Shown piece after piece: positions 46,542 through 56,050 of a stretch of DNA of 64,000 nt. The translations under genes and the position numbers were made by a program. The stretch lies in NCBI GenBank assembly GCA_021818955.1, contig JAKASR010000001.1, forward strand, positions 343,929-407,928, given 5' to 3'. A model generated the notes under the pieces. That model had not been told where the DNA came from and searched no databases. It saw nothing but the letters and a program-made list of their open reading frames with translations. This stretch comes from Acidobacteriota bacterium. GTDB taxonomy: Bacteria; Acidobacteriota; Terriglobia; Terriglobales; SCQP01. Positions within the stretch are counted from its first letter, which is position 1. Each line of letters starts with the position of its first letter.

Positions 46542-47651
46542 CTATTTGGATCTCGGATAAGCGGGGCTCCGGCTCGGAGCGACGCGTTCCGCGTAAGGTA
46601 AGAGCTTGGGGGCGGCGTGCGCTCCCTCTTGATACCAGAAGGCCACACTGGTGTAGTCGTCGTGGCTGGGGACTTGCTGCCCGTTCTGGGCGCGCTGATT
46701 TTGGATTTCCACTTTGAGGGATTTCTGAAACCGGACCGGGTTGGCCAGATACCAGCGGTACATCCGGTTCTTGCCCTCATCCATCTGGATATATCCGCTA
46801 TACGCATACGAGTAGGTATGCCCGAACCCCCAGCAGGAGCCGTATTCGTCCTCCGTTCCCGGAGTGTGCGTTAATTTCTTTCCATCCACATAGAAGATAG
46901 TGTCCCCTTCTCCCCACCACCCCTTGTACTTCGTATTCACCTGGAGGAAGTTGCCGATATATTGGCCCTTACCGCTAACCTCAAGCAACCGGTGCATCCC
47001 GTCTGTCGGATTGGAGCGGTTCCAGGCGGCATGGAGGCGGCTCTTTTCGGCGGCAAACGCCACATCTTTCTCATAGTCGATGCCATAAGCAACAGACTGC
47101 GAATACTCCTTGTCGCCATCGTTAACCAGTACGAAACGCGCCCGCGTAGAGAATGGCATCGGCAGATAGCTCATGTAACAGTAATGGTTGATCTGCATAG
47201 GGAGAGAGGAGTAATCGATGGTCTTCCGGCCAAAGGCGCCGAAGAAGTTCCACAATGGCACTCGGATGCTGGGATCGGCGGCATTATCCCAAAACACCTC
47301 GAGGACCAAGCCAGGATACATGAAGCCGGCTCCATCGGAGTTTAGGTGACTGTCGTCGGTGTAGTAGAAGTATGTGATTTTGCCGGGACCTACGATGTTG
47401 GCGAGTACCAGCTCTTTGCCGGGTGGCAGGTCAACTTTGTGGTACTCCTCATGGTTCGCAAAGGAGCCGCCCGTGATGCGGAACAGGTCTTGAAGTTGCG
47501 CTTGTGCGGGAGTTGCCCAAGTCATCGCTAGTGCACATGCCACCACAAGCAGCCAGTTCGGCAGGGATTTGCAGACCATTCGGCGGCAGTGATCCAGTGC
47601 CCGGCTTTCCGGCTGTACAACCGCACAATTGAGAGAATCCGGACTAGGCAT
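46542..47651 (-). CDS. GH172-like (DUF2961) exported protein 1
   Basis: A 369-residue exported protein of the DUF2961 family, now GH172, whose characterised members act on difructose and arabinofuranose-type linkages. The conserved blocks include FRITGGSFANHEEYHKV, GKITYFYYTDDSH, LVLEVFWDNAADPSIRVP and TPGTEDEYGSCWGFG. The start at 47651 is chosen because GGGGAGG lies 5 bases upstream; the hydrophobic core LLVVACALAMTWATPAQA then forms the signal peptide. It is the last gene of a minus-strand run and ends 26 bp from the tRNA-Ser gene. GC content is visibly lower than in the flanking core genes. Confidence 0.85.
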   Translation of the reverse strand: MPSPDSLNCAVVQPESRALDHCRRMVCKSLPNWLLVVACALAMTWATPAQAQLQDLFRITGGSFANHEEYHKVDLPPGKELVLANIVGPGKITYFYYTDDSHLNSDGAGFMYPGLVLEVFWDNAADPSIRVPLWNFFGAFGRKTIDYSSLPMQINHYCYMSYLPMPFSTRARFVLVNDGDKEYSQSVAYGIDYEKDVAFAAEKSRLHAAWNRSNPTDGMHRLLEVSGKGQYIGNFLQVNTKYKGWWGEGDTIFYVDGKKLTHTPGTEDEYGSCWGFGHTYSYAYSGYIQMDEGKNRMYRWYLANPVRFQKSLKVEIQNQRAQNGQQVPSHDDYTSVAFWYQEGAHAAPKLLPYAERVAPSRSPAYPRSK

Positions 47652-47856
47652 GACATCCTCCCCGCACTGTGGGCGGCCTACCATTTCGCAGCAGGCTTAC
47701 ATTTGATGTTTCGTCCTGCAAACACCCACTCGCAGGCCGGAGCGCTGATGATTTATTGCAATTAAATCGCTTAGCCATTGGCCCTACCGCGTGATGCCCC
47801 ATAAGGCAGATGGTTTTGGCGAAGGGCAATAACGCCTTGCGCCCGCGGTACGCGAT

Positions 47857-48885
47857 TCACCATTCGTAAAGCCAGACGTAACTCGTGATCTGGCTTCGCT
47901 GGGGCGAGCCATAGACTTTGCCGTCGTTCTCCTCGCCGTTCCGCCACACAAGGCGCCATCCTTTCTGAAAAATGATCGGGTCTTCGACGTGGAAGCGGTA
48001 GGCCGAAATCCGACAGGGGCCGGTGGCCCGCGCGTCCATATGAGTAAGGCCTGCTAGGGGCAAGTGGTACATGCCCCGGTTAAAGTAGTAAGTCCCCAGG
48101 AAGTAGTCCTCAGTCCCAGATGAGAGAAGCAGGGGATTTTTTGTGCCGTTGATATAGGCCCTCATCATGCCTTCCAGAAAGGAGCAGTTCTTGCTGGTAA
48201 CGGCGAGCGTCACCTGGTAAAGCGCACCGGCACCGGGCGATTGCGCAATCTCAATCACCTGGAGTGGATCGAGGATGCCATGATGCACTTGAAGTCGCAA
48301 TCGCGCATTCGGTGGCAGCTGGATGTTCCCGAGGTAAACGGGAAGGTTCTCGACTCCACGGAAGATCCACCAGAACGTCTGAGGGTTCTTCACGCCAGCA
48401 CCGAGTTCGGCTGTAACCCGGATGCTCTTGCCGAAAGGTATTCGGTAGGTGTTGTACAATCCGCTTGGTTGACCGGTCTTACCGAGGCGTTTAGTCCCCC
48501 AGGGGGCCGAGCTATCACCCCAGCCAATTCCATGACCGAGGAAAAGTTCCATGTCAATGGAGGGCGTCGCCTCGCCGTCCACATAGAAACGAATCCGCGT
48601 ACGCTCGTATCCCGGCCAGTCGCCTCCAAACCACATGAAGGTCAAACATCCTGACCCCTCGTGTTGGAAGAGCACAGCCTCGTGATCGGGATATAGGACT
48701 CCCGCCTTTCCGGCTGTCCCAAACGTCTTCAGATTCGTGGCAAACGTTCCATTCTCGCCAATGGCTTCGACGCCTCGAATGCTCTTGCTTGCACAACTGA
48801 CAGATACTAAACCCATCAAGACAATGGGCACGTAGTAAAATCGTGCTCTCGCACGCTTTGCAGCGGTCAGGTGTTGATTTTTCAT
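47857..48885 (-). CDS. GH172-like (DUF2961) exported protein 2
   Basis: A second DUF2961/GH172 protein of about 342 residues, sharing with its neighbour the FMWFGGDWPGYERTRIRFYV block, the GWGDSSAPWG segment and the SSGTEDYF signature. The N-terminal FYYVPIVLMGLVSVSC could be a lipoprotein signal ending at Cys, although the lipobox is weak. The ATG at 48885 has GGA about 6-8 bases upstream; the ATG at 48897 is also possible. It follows the MGH1-like gene by about 25 bp, so it belongs to that operon. The two paralogs are clearly divergent. Confidence 0.82.
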   Translation of the reverse strand: MKNQHLTAAKRARARFYYVPIVLMGLVSVSCASKSIRGVEAIGENGTFATNLKTFGTAGKAGVLYPDHEAVLFQHEGSGCLTFMWFGGDWPGYERTRIRFYVDGEATPSIDMELFLGHGIGWGDSSAPWGTKRLGKTGQPSGLYNTYRIPFGKSIRVTAELGAGVKNPQTFWWIFRGVENLPVYLGNIQLPPNARLRLQVHHGILDPLQVIEIAQSPGAGALYQVTLAVTSKNCSFLEGMMRAYINGTKNPLLLSSGTEDYFLGTYYFNRGMYHLPLAGLTHMDARATGPCRISAYRFHVEDPIIFQKGWRLVWRNGEENDGKVYGSPQRSQITSYVWLYEW

Positions 48886-48910
48886 CAGGGATTCCATCGT
48901 GGGCCAAAAA

Positions 48911-50800
48911 TTAGTGCGCATAGAAGCTTGGGCGAGGCGCAGGCTCGCTGAACAAAAACGAGTGGCTTTCTGCTTTGTCCCGGGAGAGATCAAAGTCCTG
49001 TGAGCCTTTCACGACTGGAAAAATTCGTTCTAAGCTCCCATACCTCACACGCAATTTAAACGCTCCATCAGATTGGACCGAAATCCTCACCTTCTTCGAT
49101 CCCTTTGGCCCCGGGTTGGCAATGAGGGATGCGACGTGGCCATTGAAGCGGAAGTGCTCGCAGCCGCGCCGCCCTCCGGGCTGCAGCCGCCAAATCAATT
49201 CATTATGGGGAACATCGGGGCAGAGGCCGATCGCATATTCCAGAAGGTACATGATGGGCCCAAGCCCACTCCAACCCACGAAATTCATTTGTGCGGGGCT
49301 ACCCTGTTGCACGGCATCCGGAGAGTAATTTTCCCAAATCGTACCCGTCTTCTTGTAAACTTGGGCGACCAAGTCCAAGTGGTTGAGGGCAATCTCTCGA
49401 GCTAGGTCGTTGTAACCGTAATTCTCCAGGCCACGGATGACCATGGTGTCGGTGGGCGCCCAGACGGAGCCACGCCAATAACCGCCCGCAGAGTCGTAGC
49501 CCGGCTCGTCCGCGGCCAAGGTGGGGACGCGGTTAAGTCGGGCGAAGGTCTTTGGGTTCTTCAACTGGGCCACCATGCTGCTCGCCTGTTCAGGCGAAGC
49601 AACCTTCGCAAGAAGCGTCCAGAAGGCCGCAATCGTCTTCACCGGAGCCCGCTTCCCTTCGAGTGTGAGGTCGTAATAGAAACTTCGCTTCTTATCCCAC
49701 ATCCGCCGGTTGATGATGCCGGCCAACTGCTCGGCATCGCGAGAGTATTCCGACGTTTCCCGATTCATCCCGAGAACCTCCGCGATGTGTGCGAGCTGGC
49801 GCGCAAAGAGCACCATTTCTGCGGAAATATCGATGCCCGTCCCCCCTCCCTTCAGGTAAACGTTGCGGGGTGAATTGTCCATGCTGGCCCAGTCGGTCAC
49901 ATACAAGCCGTCGCCCTGCCGGAGGTATTTATGTAAAGCATGATAGTAATGAACCAGAGGTTCCCATACTTCCTGCAAGCGCCCGCTGTTCCCGGTAACC
50001 CGGTAGTGCTCCAATTCCGCCCACGCCAGGATAGGGTGGTTTAGTGCGTCGAGGGTGAGCAATGGATTGGGTGTCGGAACGGGCCGGCCTTTATAGATGA
50101 CCGGAGAGTTTCGAACGACGTCGAGCTTCTCTGTGTAGGATGGCCATCCCCAACGGCTGAAAAGAGGTTTGTCCTCGCGGTTCACCCACGGTTTGAAATC
50201 GATGCCGGTGGCCCGAACGATCTCCCGGCAGATCTCACCGCCTTCATGTTGCTTCGCATAGAAATTGTCAAGACTCGAAATACCCGGTACGAGGGGGTAG
50301 GCATAGTTGCAAAACATGCTCATGAAGCAACTGTCCCAGAGGAAGATGTTCTGATTGAAGGCCGCATCAATGAACTGTGAAACAAAGCCGCTCTGCGGGG
50401 CGGGTTCGCGGAAGTTTTTGAATGCCAGCTCCCACGCTTTCCAATAGGTATCAACCCACAACGGATTGTCATCATAGATTGCGGAAGGCAGCTCTCCACG
50501 GAGATCTTCGTAGCGTGGAAGCGGGGCAGGGGTGTACTGCTTTTTCGCGAAATACTGGCCCTGCACTTCATTCGGTTGAGCGCTCACCGTCTGTGCTGCG
50601 GGGGTGTTATAGGGGCCGCTATAGCGATGCGTCGTTTGATGCCTCGGCGAATCCAACGGCGCCAGAGTGTCGCCGAGCGGTTCGTGATGCAGGGAGGTCT
50701 TGGATAGGGACAGAGTGATCCCTGCAGCACTCAACTCGAGAAACTGTCGGCGATTGAGTGATAGTCCTTTTCGCGGAGCCGGTTCGTCAAATCGGGCCAT
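48911..50800 (-). CDS. Tat-exported MGH1/GH37-like glycoside hydrolase
   Basis: A 629-residue protein with a Tat-type leader (RRQFLELSAAGITLSLS, residues 18-34). The body follows the trehalase-like (alpha/alpha)6 pattern of MGH1/GH63/GH37 enzymes: FLWDSCFMSMFCNYA, LNHPILAWAELEHY, SMDNSPRN, and the C-terminal GGYWRGSVWAPTDTMVIRGL and FWENYSP-like WENYSPDA blocks, where the catalytic acids of the family normally lie. It leads the minus-strand run containing the two GH172 genes. The substrate is probably an alpha-linked oligosaccharide or side chain but is not determined. Confidence 0.82.
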   Translation of the reverse strand: MARFDEPAPRKGLSLNRRQFLELSAAGITLSLSKTSLHHEPLGDTLAPLDSPRHQTTHRYSGPYNTPAAQTVSAQPNEVQGQYFAKKQYTPAPLPRYEDLRGELPSAIYDDNPLWVDTYWKAWELAFKNFREPAPQSGFVSQFIDAAFNQNIFLWDSCFMSMFCNYAYPLVPGISSLDNFYAKQHEGGEICREIVRATGIDFKPWVNREDKPLFSRWGWPSYTEKLDVVRNSPVIYKGRPVPTPNPLLTLDALNHPILAWAELEHYRVTGNSGRLQEVWEPLVHYYHALHKYLRQGDGLYVTDWASMDNSPRNVYLKGGGTGIDISAEMVLFARQLAHIAEVLGMNRETSEYSRDAEQLAGIINRRMWDKKRSFYYDLTLEGKRAPVKTIAAFWTLLAKVASPEQASSMVAQLKNPKTFARLNRVPTLAADEPGYDSAGGYWRGSVWAPTDTMVIRGLENYGYNDLAREIALNHLDLVAQVYKKTGTIWENYSPDAVQQGSPAQMNFVGWSGLGPIMYLLEYAIGLCPDVPHNELIWRLQPGGRRGCEHFRFNGHVASLIANPGPKGSKKVRISVQSDGAFKLRVRYGSLERIFPVVKGSQDFDLSRDKAESHSFLFSEPAPRPSFYAH

Positions 50801-51538
50801 AATGGTCTGTTTCCTGGAAGTGGTTTCTCCCGCCGCGGGTGGAGTGGACCCCTGGGCTGAGACAGCCGAATAAGACTAAGACACTGTTGGCCGTTCGCTG
50901 CAAAATTCTCGACTGGCATGAACACTGTACCGTATTCTGAACATGGCCGGTGAAGCGGAGGCGGGATCTGGGGGAGACCAACCCGCTGAGGAATAGCCGG
51001 CTGGAAACTCATCATGCCGATGAGCGCCGGGAACGGCAGCCCACGCCGTTCATCGGCCGCTGGCGCCTGGCTACGCCAATGCTTGCAGTCTCCGCTGCTC
51101 CTCGGCATGTTGCAAGCATCCCTGCAAAAATTGATCTCCACCGCCTGCCGGCCGACCTTGCACTCCAGCGCGACCGTGCAACCTGCCTCAGCCTGACCGG
51201 CGTCCGGGCCATTCGCTGAAAATTGTGTCTTATTCACTGCGGAGGCCAATATCTTGGTCAACCGACTGGCCCTAACAATGGCTATTGGCGGTCGATCTCG
51301 ATATGCGATCGGACGGGACCGCGTCGCCGAGGGCACTCGAAGCCAAGCCCGGCGCTGTCGCGTCTCTGCTGCGCCTCCTCACGCTGCTTGGCCCCTCCCA
51401 AACCGGCCCATGTGGCTCGCTTTTAACTCGACGCTAACAGCCTTATGGGGCCGGTGCGAATTCTCGCTTGCTGCTAAGATGGACTCCCCGAAGATTGGGC
51501 AAGCCAGAGCAGCTATCTTCCGCAGGAGAACAGCACAA
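50801..51538. other. 738 bp without a recognisable gene
   Basis: This divergent gap separates the MGH1-like gene (minus) from the RbsD/FucU-like gene (plus). Both strands carry open frames, but none shows codon-like composition, a start signal or a known motif. It must hold the promoters of the two flanking units. No repeat, tRNA fragment or transposase remnant is evident. Confidence 0.5.
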
Positions 51539-52129
51539 ATGAAGAAATCAACATCCGGGATCCTGGTTCTTTCACTCGCTTTCGCGGTGTGCGGCATTTC
51601 GCGGGCACGCGGGGAAAAGCCGGTCTCCGAAGCCGCGAATTGGCGGACAAAAGTGGATCAATTACTGCCTCTTGTCGGGCACCGGAACTGGATCCTGATC
51701 GTGGATTCCGCGTATCCCCTGCAAATCTCGCCCGGCATCGAGACCATCGAGACCGGACAAGCGCTGCCTGAAGTGACAAGGTATGTCCTGAATGCGCTCA
51801 GCCACTCGATTCACGTCCGCCCGGATGTATACATGGACGCTGAACTTCCTTTTGTCACTGATGCGGACGCACCGGGGGTGTCGCGCTACCGCAGTCAGAT
51901 CAAAACCGTGCTGGGAGACCGGAAAGTCACTCCCCTGTTGCATGCGCAGCTTCTGCAGAATATCAGTGAGGCGGGGAGGAGCTACAAGATACTCGTTCTG
52001 AAGACGAACGAAACGATTCCCTATTCTTCAGTCTTTCTCCGGCTCGACTGCAAGTACTGGAGCGACGCTGCCGAGGCTCGTCTGCGCGAAACCATGAAAC
52101 ACAAGGCTGCGACCTCGCACTCAAGGTAG
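51539..52129 (+). CDS. Exported RbsD/FucU-like protein
   Basis: About 196 residues. After a signal peptide (KKSTSGILVLSLAFAVCGIS) it has LPLVGHRNWILIVDSAYPLQ and IETIETGQALPEVTRYVLNAL, the pattern of the RbsD/FucU sugar mutarotase family (conserved His and Asp in GHRNWILIVD), then HVRPDVYMDAELPFV and the late tail. Family knowledge: RbsD/FucU proteins interconvert anomers of ribose or fucose in the cytoplasm, so an exported member is unusual. It is encoded opposite to the hydrolases of the island. AGGAG precedes the ATG by about 10 bases. Confidence 0.7.
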   Translation: MKKSTSGILVLSLAFAVCGISRARGEKPVSEAANWRTKVDQLLPLVGHRNWILIVDSAYPLQISPGIETIETGQALPEVTRYVLNALSHSIHVRPDVYMDAELPFVTDADAPGVSRYRSQIKTVLGDRKVTPLLHAQLLQNISEAGRSYKILVLKTNETIPYSSVFLRLDCKYWSDAAEARLRETMKHKAATSHSR

Positions 52130-52151
52130 GGGTGGGCCCGCAATGCCGGCG

Positions 52152-53219
52152 TCAATTGCCCGGCGGAATCCGATGTTCGGGGTGGGGGGCGGCGGGATGG
52201 AAGCAACTGATCCGCAGCTTGCATAGCTGCGCGGGAACTTCTTCGATGGCGCGTTCAACGATCTGACGCACCAGGGTGGACGAGCCGAGGGCGCGAAGGT
52301 TCAGGAGCAGGCTGTGGCTTTCGGCTGGGGAAGCGTCCAGGGCGCCTTCCACCATTGGCTCCTGCCCGTTTTTACAGATGGCCGCCTTCAGGAAACCGCC
52401 AGGCGAGTCCATGATCAGCTTCAGGTGGCAGATGGAGATTCCCGCCGCCGTCAGCCGGTGATCGAGGACCTCCAGCAGTGGCCCCATGAGCATCGCCGAA
52501 GATCGCGGCGGACTTGCGCGAAGTTCTGCCAGCAGATTGAGCCATGCAAGCGCCGCCTCGGCACGAGCATATTGTTCGTAGTCGATGTCGAGGGTTTTGG
52601 CGCCGCACGAAATGGTGCCCGACAGCACTTCATCGAGCCACGCGGCAACCCCTTGACCTGTCCTGCCGCTGAGCTGGCGGATGGAGTGGAAGTCGAGAAC
52701 GGGGACAGGCAGGCCCAAATCGGATTTGGTCAAGCAGATGAGGTCCGCTTCCTCCAGTTGTTTTCGAAAGAGGAAGGCGAGATTCTCTTCCGCATGCTCG
52801 CTCAGGAATTCGATCGCCCTTGCGGGATCCACGAGAACCGTGAAAGGGGCGAGGCGGTAAGCGTCGCTCAACTTCCGCAACGGTTGGAGCGCAGTCGCGG
52901 AGATATCCGTACAGCTTCCGACCGGCTCGGCGAAGATGACATGAGGAGAAAACCGCCGCAGTTCATCCATGGTTTCCATCAGCTTTGAGAAGCGGCAGCA
53001 AAAGCAGCCACCCGTCACTTCGCCATGAGGTATGCCGTTCCGCGATGCATAAGCAGTATCGACCAGCGCGTCGCCCTGATCGTTGGTCACCATGGCGCAG
53101 CGAAGGCCCCGCCTATTGAGTTCCTTTGCTGCCGCCAAAATGAGTGTGGTTTTACCCGCGCCAAGAAACCCTCCCACGAACACCACCCAAAGCTTTGCAG
53201 AAGCGACGGACCGGATCAC
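52152..53219 (-). CDS. COG0523 (CobW/ZNG1-type) P-loop GTPase
   Basis: A 355-residue G3E-family GTPase. Walker A is GGFLGAGKTT (residues 16-25), and the metal-binding CxCC motif CFCC lies at residues 72-75. Switch and Walker B-like blocks VIFAEPVGSC and the TKSD base-recognition motif (CLTKSDLG) follow. Such proteins deliver zinc, cobalt or other metals to client enzymes. It begins at GTG 53219, overlapping the GH116 stop by 4 bp, so it is translationally coupled to GH116. A metal-dependent client in the same island is possible but unproven. Confidence 0.88.
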   Translation of the reverse strand: MIRSVASAKLWVVFVGGFLGAGKTTLILAAAKELNRRGLRCAMVTNDQGDALVDTAYASRNGIPHGEVTGGCFCCRFSKLMETMDELRRFSPHVIFAEPVGSCTDISATALQPLRKLSDAYRLAPFTVLVDPARAIEFLSEHAEENLAFLFRKQLEEADLICLTKSDLGLPVPVLDFHSIRQLSGRTGQGVAAWLDEVLSGTISCGAKTLDIDYEQYARAEAALAWLNLLAELRASPPRSSAMLMGPLLEVLDHRLTAAGISICHLKLIMDSPGGFLKAAICKNGQEPMVEGALDASPAESHSLLLNLRALGSSTLVRQIVERAIEEVPAQLCKLRISCFHPAAPHPEHRIPPGN

Positions 53220-55945
53220 GACTCGGTCTCCACGACGAGCGAATTGCCCGGCCGCAGTTCAATCAGGTGCGGGAACCGGACCACAGTACGGTTGCCTTTA
53301 GCCTCAAGCGTGTGGCTTAACCTCGTATTTCCCGACTGCACCACAGCACTGAAGCCCGAAAAGGTAATTTCACAGGCACGGAATTTTAAATCGCCGAACA
53401 GGACTCGCAGCGAAAATCGTGTTCCGCCTGCGGCCAGGGGCTCGTAGGTGAAGGTCCCCCATCCGGTTCCGCTGGCCCACAGGCAATGAAACCTGCGGTG
53501 AGCGATTCTGGGCACGGCAACCACTGCCTTCCCGATGCCGTCGTACGAGAAGCCGCTGAGGCCAACCAGGCTGCTCCATGCGGCCATCGCGCGCGCATAA
53601 TGATGCCCGCATTCGGCCTCATCCCAGGGATTCCGCTTGATCCCGTCGTACCGCGAACGAATGTTCCCAACGCACTCCACGCCTTCACCCACCATGCCTG
53701 AGTAGATCATCAGCGCGGTCGCTGAATACTCAAAGCCGGTCATCACTTCCTGGAAATAAGGAAACGGGATGCGCGGTCTGGGCCCGGCGGCGTAATCGCA
53801 AATCACCAGTGCCGCCTCATCGTTTAGAGCGAAGGTGCGTTCAACATTGTTATGGCCTTCTAAATTGTGTTTGTAGTTGTAGCGGAGGAGCGAAGCCAGA
53901 GTTAAGCGGACGTGATCGGGCGAGACCAGTGGTCCCAGGCCGGCGACGTCGGCGAGGTACTGTCCAATGAGCTGATCGATCAAGCAGCCTTCGCCGACCT
54001 GATACTCGGGATGTTCAGGATTATCCGATCCCATGCCTTCGCGGAGATGTGGCGCGATCTCGTCCGGCCGGCGGCCAATCACCTGCTGAATGAAGTAGTC
54101 GCCATTGAAGAGGTTGGCGTCGAACCAGCGGCTCCCTTGCTCGAAGAGCATCCGGTACTGGCTGGCTCCGACATCGTCGCCGAGCGCCCGCGCCATTTCT
54201 TCGCAAGCACGCAGGGCGGCCAGGTACCAGGTGCCGCACATGGGATTGGGACCATAGAACTCGACATCATAGGTATTGTGCTGAACCCCGGTCAGCACCC
54301 CCCTCTTTTCCGGATCCCAGCCGCCAGCTTCCCAGGCAAAGGCGATGGCCTTTTGTATCTTGGGCCACATGGCGCGCGCCCAGTCGTCATCTCCGGAGAT
54401 CTTCCAGTCGAGATACGCATGCACGATCTGGCCCATCTGGCCGTCGGCAGCCGCGGTGCTGTAGCGCGCATAGCCATCGGGCAGCAACTGCCGGTAACGC
54501 ATACCGCCCTGATTGTCCATCGAGTAACCGAACGCAGATTTTCTGAGCGAGCGCGCGAATGACGGAAACAGGAATGTGGTTGTAGTCTCGTAGTTCCAGA
54601 CATGCGTGCAATTTCCGAAACAGCAGCCGGAACTGTCGAAGTTTCCTTCGAACCCGTGGAACTCACCATCAGCGGTACGAAAGCAAGTCGTGCTGGCCAA
54701 GGTGGAGAGGTTCGCGCTCGCGGCCTCTTTCACCACATCTGGCAATGTGCTTTCCCGAAGCGCCTGCGCGAAGAGGCGTGTGCGTTCTTCCAGTTGCTTG
54801 AGATTTGCAGCGGCATACCGCGCCACCCCCCACGCGTCGCTGAAGCGGGTGGCGTAAAAGTTGCCGATGTTGGTGTCGCCTTTCCCTTCGGGGGCTTCCC
54901 ATCCGCACCAGTTTGGGGTTCGGTTGGCGAAATGCCACGACAGGAAAAACGTGAAATCGGCGCTTGCACCCGCTGCAATCGTCCGTTGCTGGCAGAGGGC
55001 AGCCACGGTGCTCTGCTGGGCAGGCGCGGGGCCCAGCTCGCCCGCTGCTGAAAAAGCGTCCCAAAATAGCAGAGGCGAATTCCACCAGCGTCCCTTTGGC
55101 CAGCCCTCCCAATGCGATACCCGGACACCGTCAACCGCAACAGTGGTGAGAGCGACGCTGCCGCATAGGGGATCTTCGGCCTGCAAGCCGGGATTGTCGA
55201 GCAGAAGACCGACGAGCGAACCTTCAGTCTTGTATCGATTCCTTCGTTCGTCCTTCTCCTGCCGTGAGACTCCAGCCCCCGATTGCCTCTGCACCGGGTT
55301 TTCCAGCGAGAAGACGATGCCCACTTTGGCTGCGGACGACGCCCGATTGGTCACCCGGTACCTCAAGACGGCGAATGGAAGACCTGAATCGTCCGGGTCG
55401 TGCGGAATGAAGGGGGAGAAGGCCTCGAGACTTATGGTGACCGGAAGAGAAGAATCCTGAAAGTCGATGTGCGCGAGAGGATATTCGCCGGTGAAGGCGG
55501 CGCTATCGAGACGGGACAGCCCGGGAGCATTGTTCGAGCCGAGGCCTTCCCAGCCTTCATAGGGCGGAAGAATTCGGGCTTCCAGTACTTTGGCTACCGG
55601 TTTTTCGCTTCCCGCCTGCACCCAGATCGCGGGAAAAGCATAGGCGGGCGAAAATCCCTTGTTGGCGCGATTAAAGATTTCCCAGTCACGCAGCTGACCC
55701 CGTCCTCCCAGGCCGATGCTTCCAGCCGCCACGCCGCCCAGCGGGAAAGAGATCATCTTTAGCGCGGAGCCATGGAACATGCGAGGATAAGATAGAGAGC
55801 TACGAAGAACATCGCCCTCACCCGACCCGTCTCGGCTTTGCGCCTGAGTGAATAGCGGCCAACCCTCAAGCTGAGTTGCCGCCCCGAGCGCTCCCGTTGC
55901 ACTCTTCAAAAAGGACCGGCGTGCAACTTTTCCCTTTTCCGCCAT
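53216..55945 (-). CDS. Tat-exported GH116 glycoside hydrolase
   Basis: A 909-residue enzyme of the non-lysosomal glucosylceramidase (GBA2-type) family, GH116, acting on beta-glucosides or beta-xylosides. A Tat leader (ARRSFLKSATGALGAA) begins after the ATG at 55945, which has AGGAGAG just upstream; a longer frame to 56230 runs through the helicase remnant and is rejected. The N-terminal domain has MISFPLGGVAAGSIGLGGRG and the catalytic domain has WDPEKRGVLTGVQHNTYDVE with the conserved acid/base region, followed by FYGPNPMCGTWYLAALRA. It is first in a two-gene unit with the COG0523 gene. Confidence 0.9.
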   Translation of the reverse strand: MAEKGKVARRSFLKSATGALGAATQLEGWPLFTQAQSRDGSGEGDVLRSSLSYPRMFHGSALKMISFPLGGVAAGSIGLGGRGQLRDWEIFNRANKGFSPAYAFPAIWVQAGSEKPVAKVLEARILPPYEGWEGLGSNNAPGLSRLDSAAFTGEYPLAHIDFQDSSLPVTISLEAFSPFIPHDPDDSGLPFAVLRYRVTNRASSAAKVGIVFSLENPVQRQSGAGVSRQEKDERRNRYKTEGSLVGLLLDNPGLQAEDPLCGSVALTTVAVDGVRVSHWEGWPKGRWWNSPLLFWDAFSAAGELGPAPAQQSTVAALCQQRTIAAGASADFTFFLSWHFANRTPNWCGWEAPEGKGDTNIGNFYATRFSDAWGVARYAAANLKQLEERTRLFAQALRESTLPDVVKEAASANLSTLASTTCFRTADGEFHGFEGNFDSSGCCFGNCTHVWNYETTTTFLFPSFARSLRKSAFGYSMDNQGGMRYRQLLPDGYARYSTAAADGQMGQIVHAYLDWKISGDDDWARAMWPKIQKAIAFAWEAGGWDPEKRGVLTGVQHNTYDVEFYGPNPMCGTWYLAALRACEEMARALGDDVGASQYRMLFEQGSRWFDANLFNGDYFIQQVIGRRPDEIAPHLREGMGSDNPEHPEYQVGEGCLIDQLIGQYLADVAGLGPLVSPDHVRLTLASLLRYNYKHNLEGHNNVERTFALNDEAALVICDYAAGPRPRIPFPYFQEVMTGFEYSATALMIYSGMVGEGVECVGNIRSRYDGIKRNPWDEAECGHHYARAMAAWSSLVGLSGFSYDGIGKAVVAVPRIAHRRFHCLWASGTGWGTFTYEPLAAGGTRFSLRVLFGDLKFRACEITFSGFSAVVQSGNTRLSHTLEAKGNRTVVRFPHLIELRPGNSLVVETES

Positions 55946-56050
55946 CGCTCTCCTGCCGCATTTCTGAAGATTAACCCACCAATTATAGGCCCAGAGATAA
56001 GTTGTGTAAGTGGTGGGCTGCGGGTGCCCCGGCCCAATCAGGTTCAATCT

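Noticed and set aside
50731..51336. A 201-codon minus-strand frame in the 50801-51538 gap
   Set aside because: No start signal, no recognisable motif and a composition unlike a coding sequence; it overlaps the promoter side of the MGH1-like gene.
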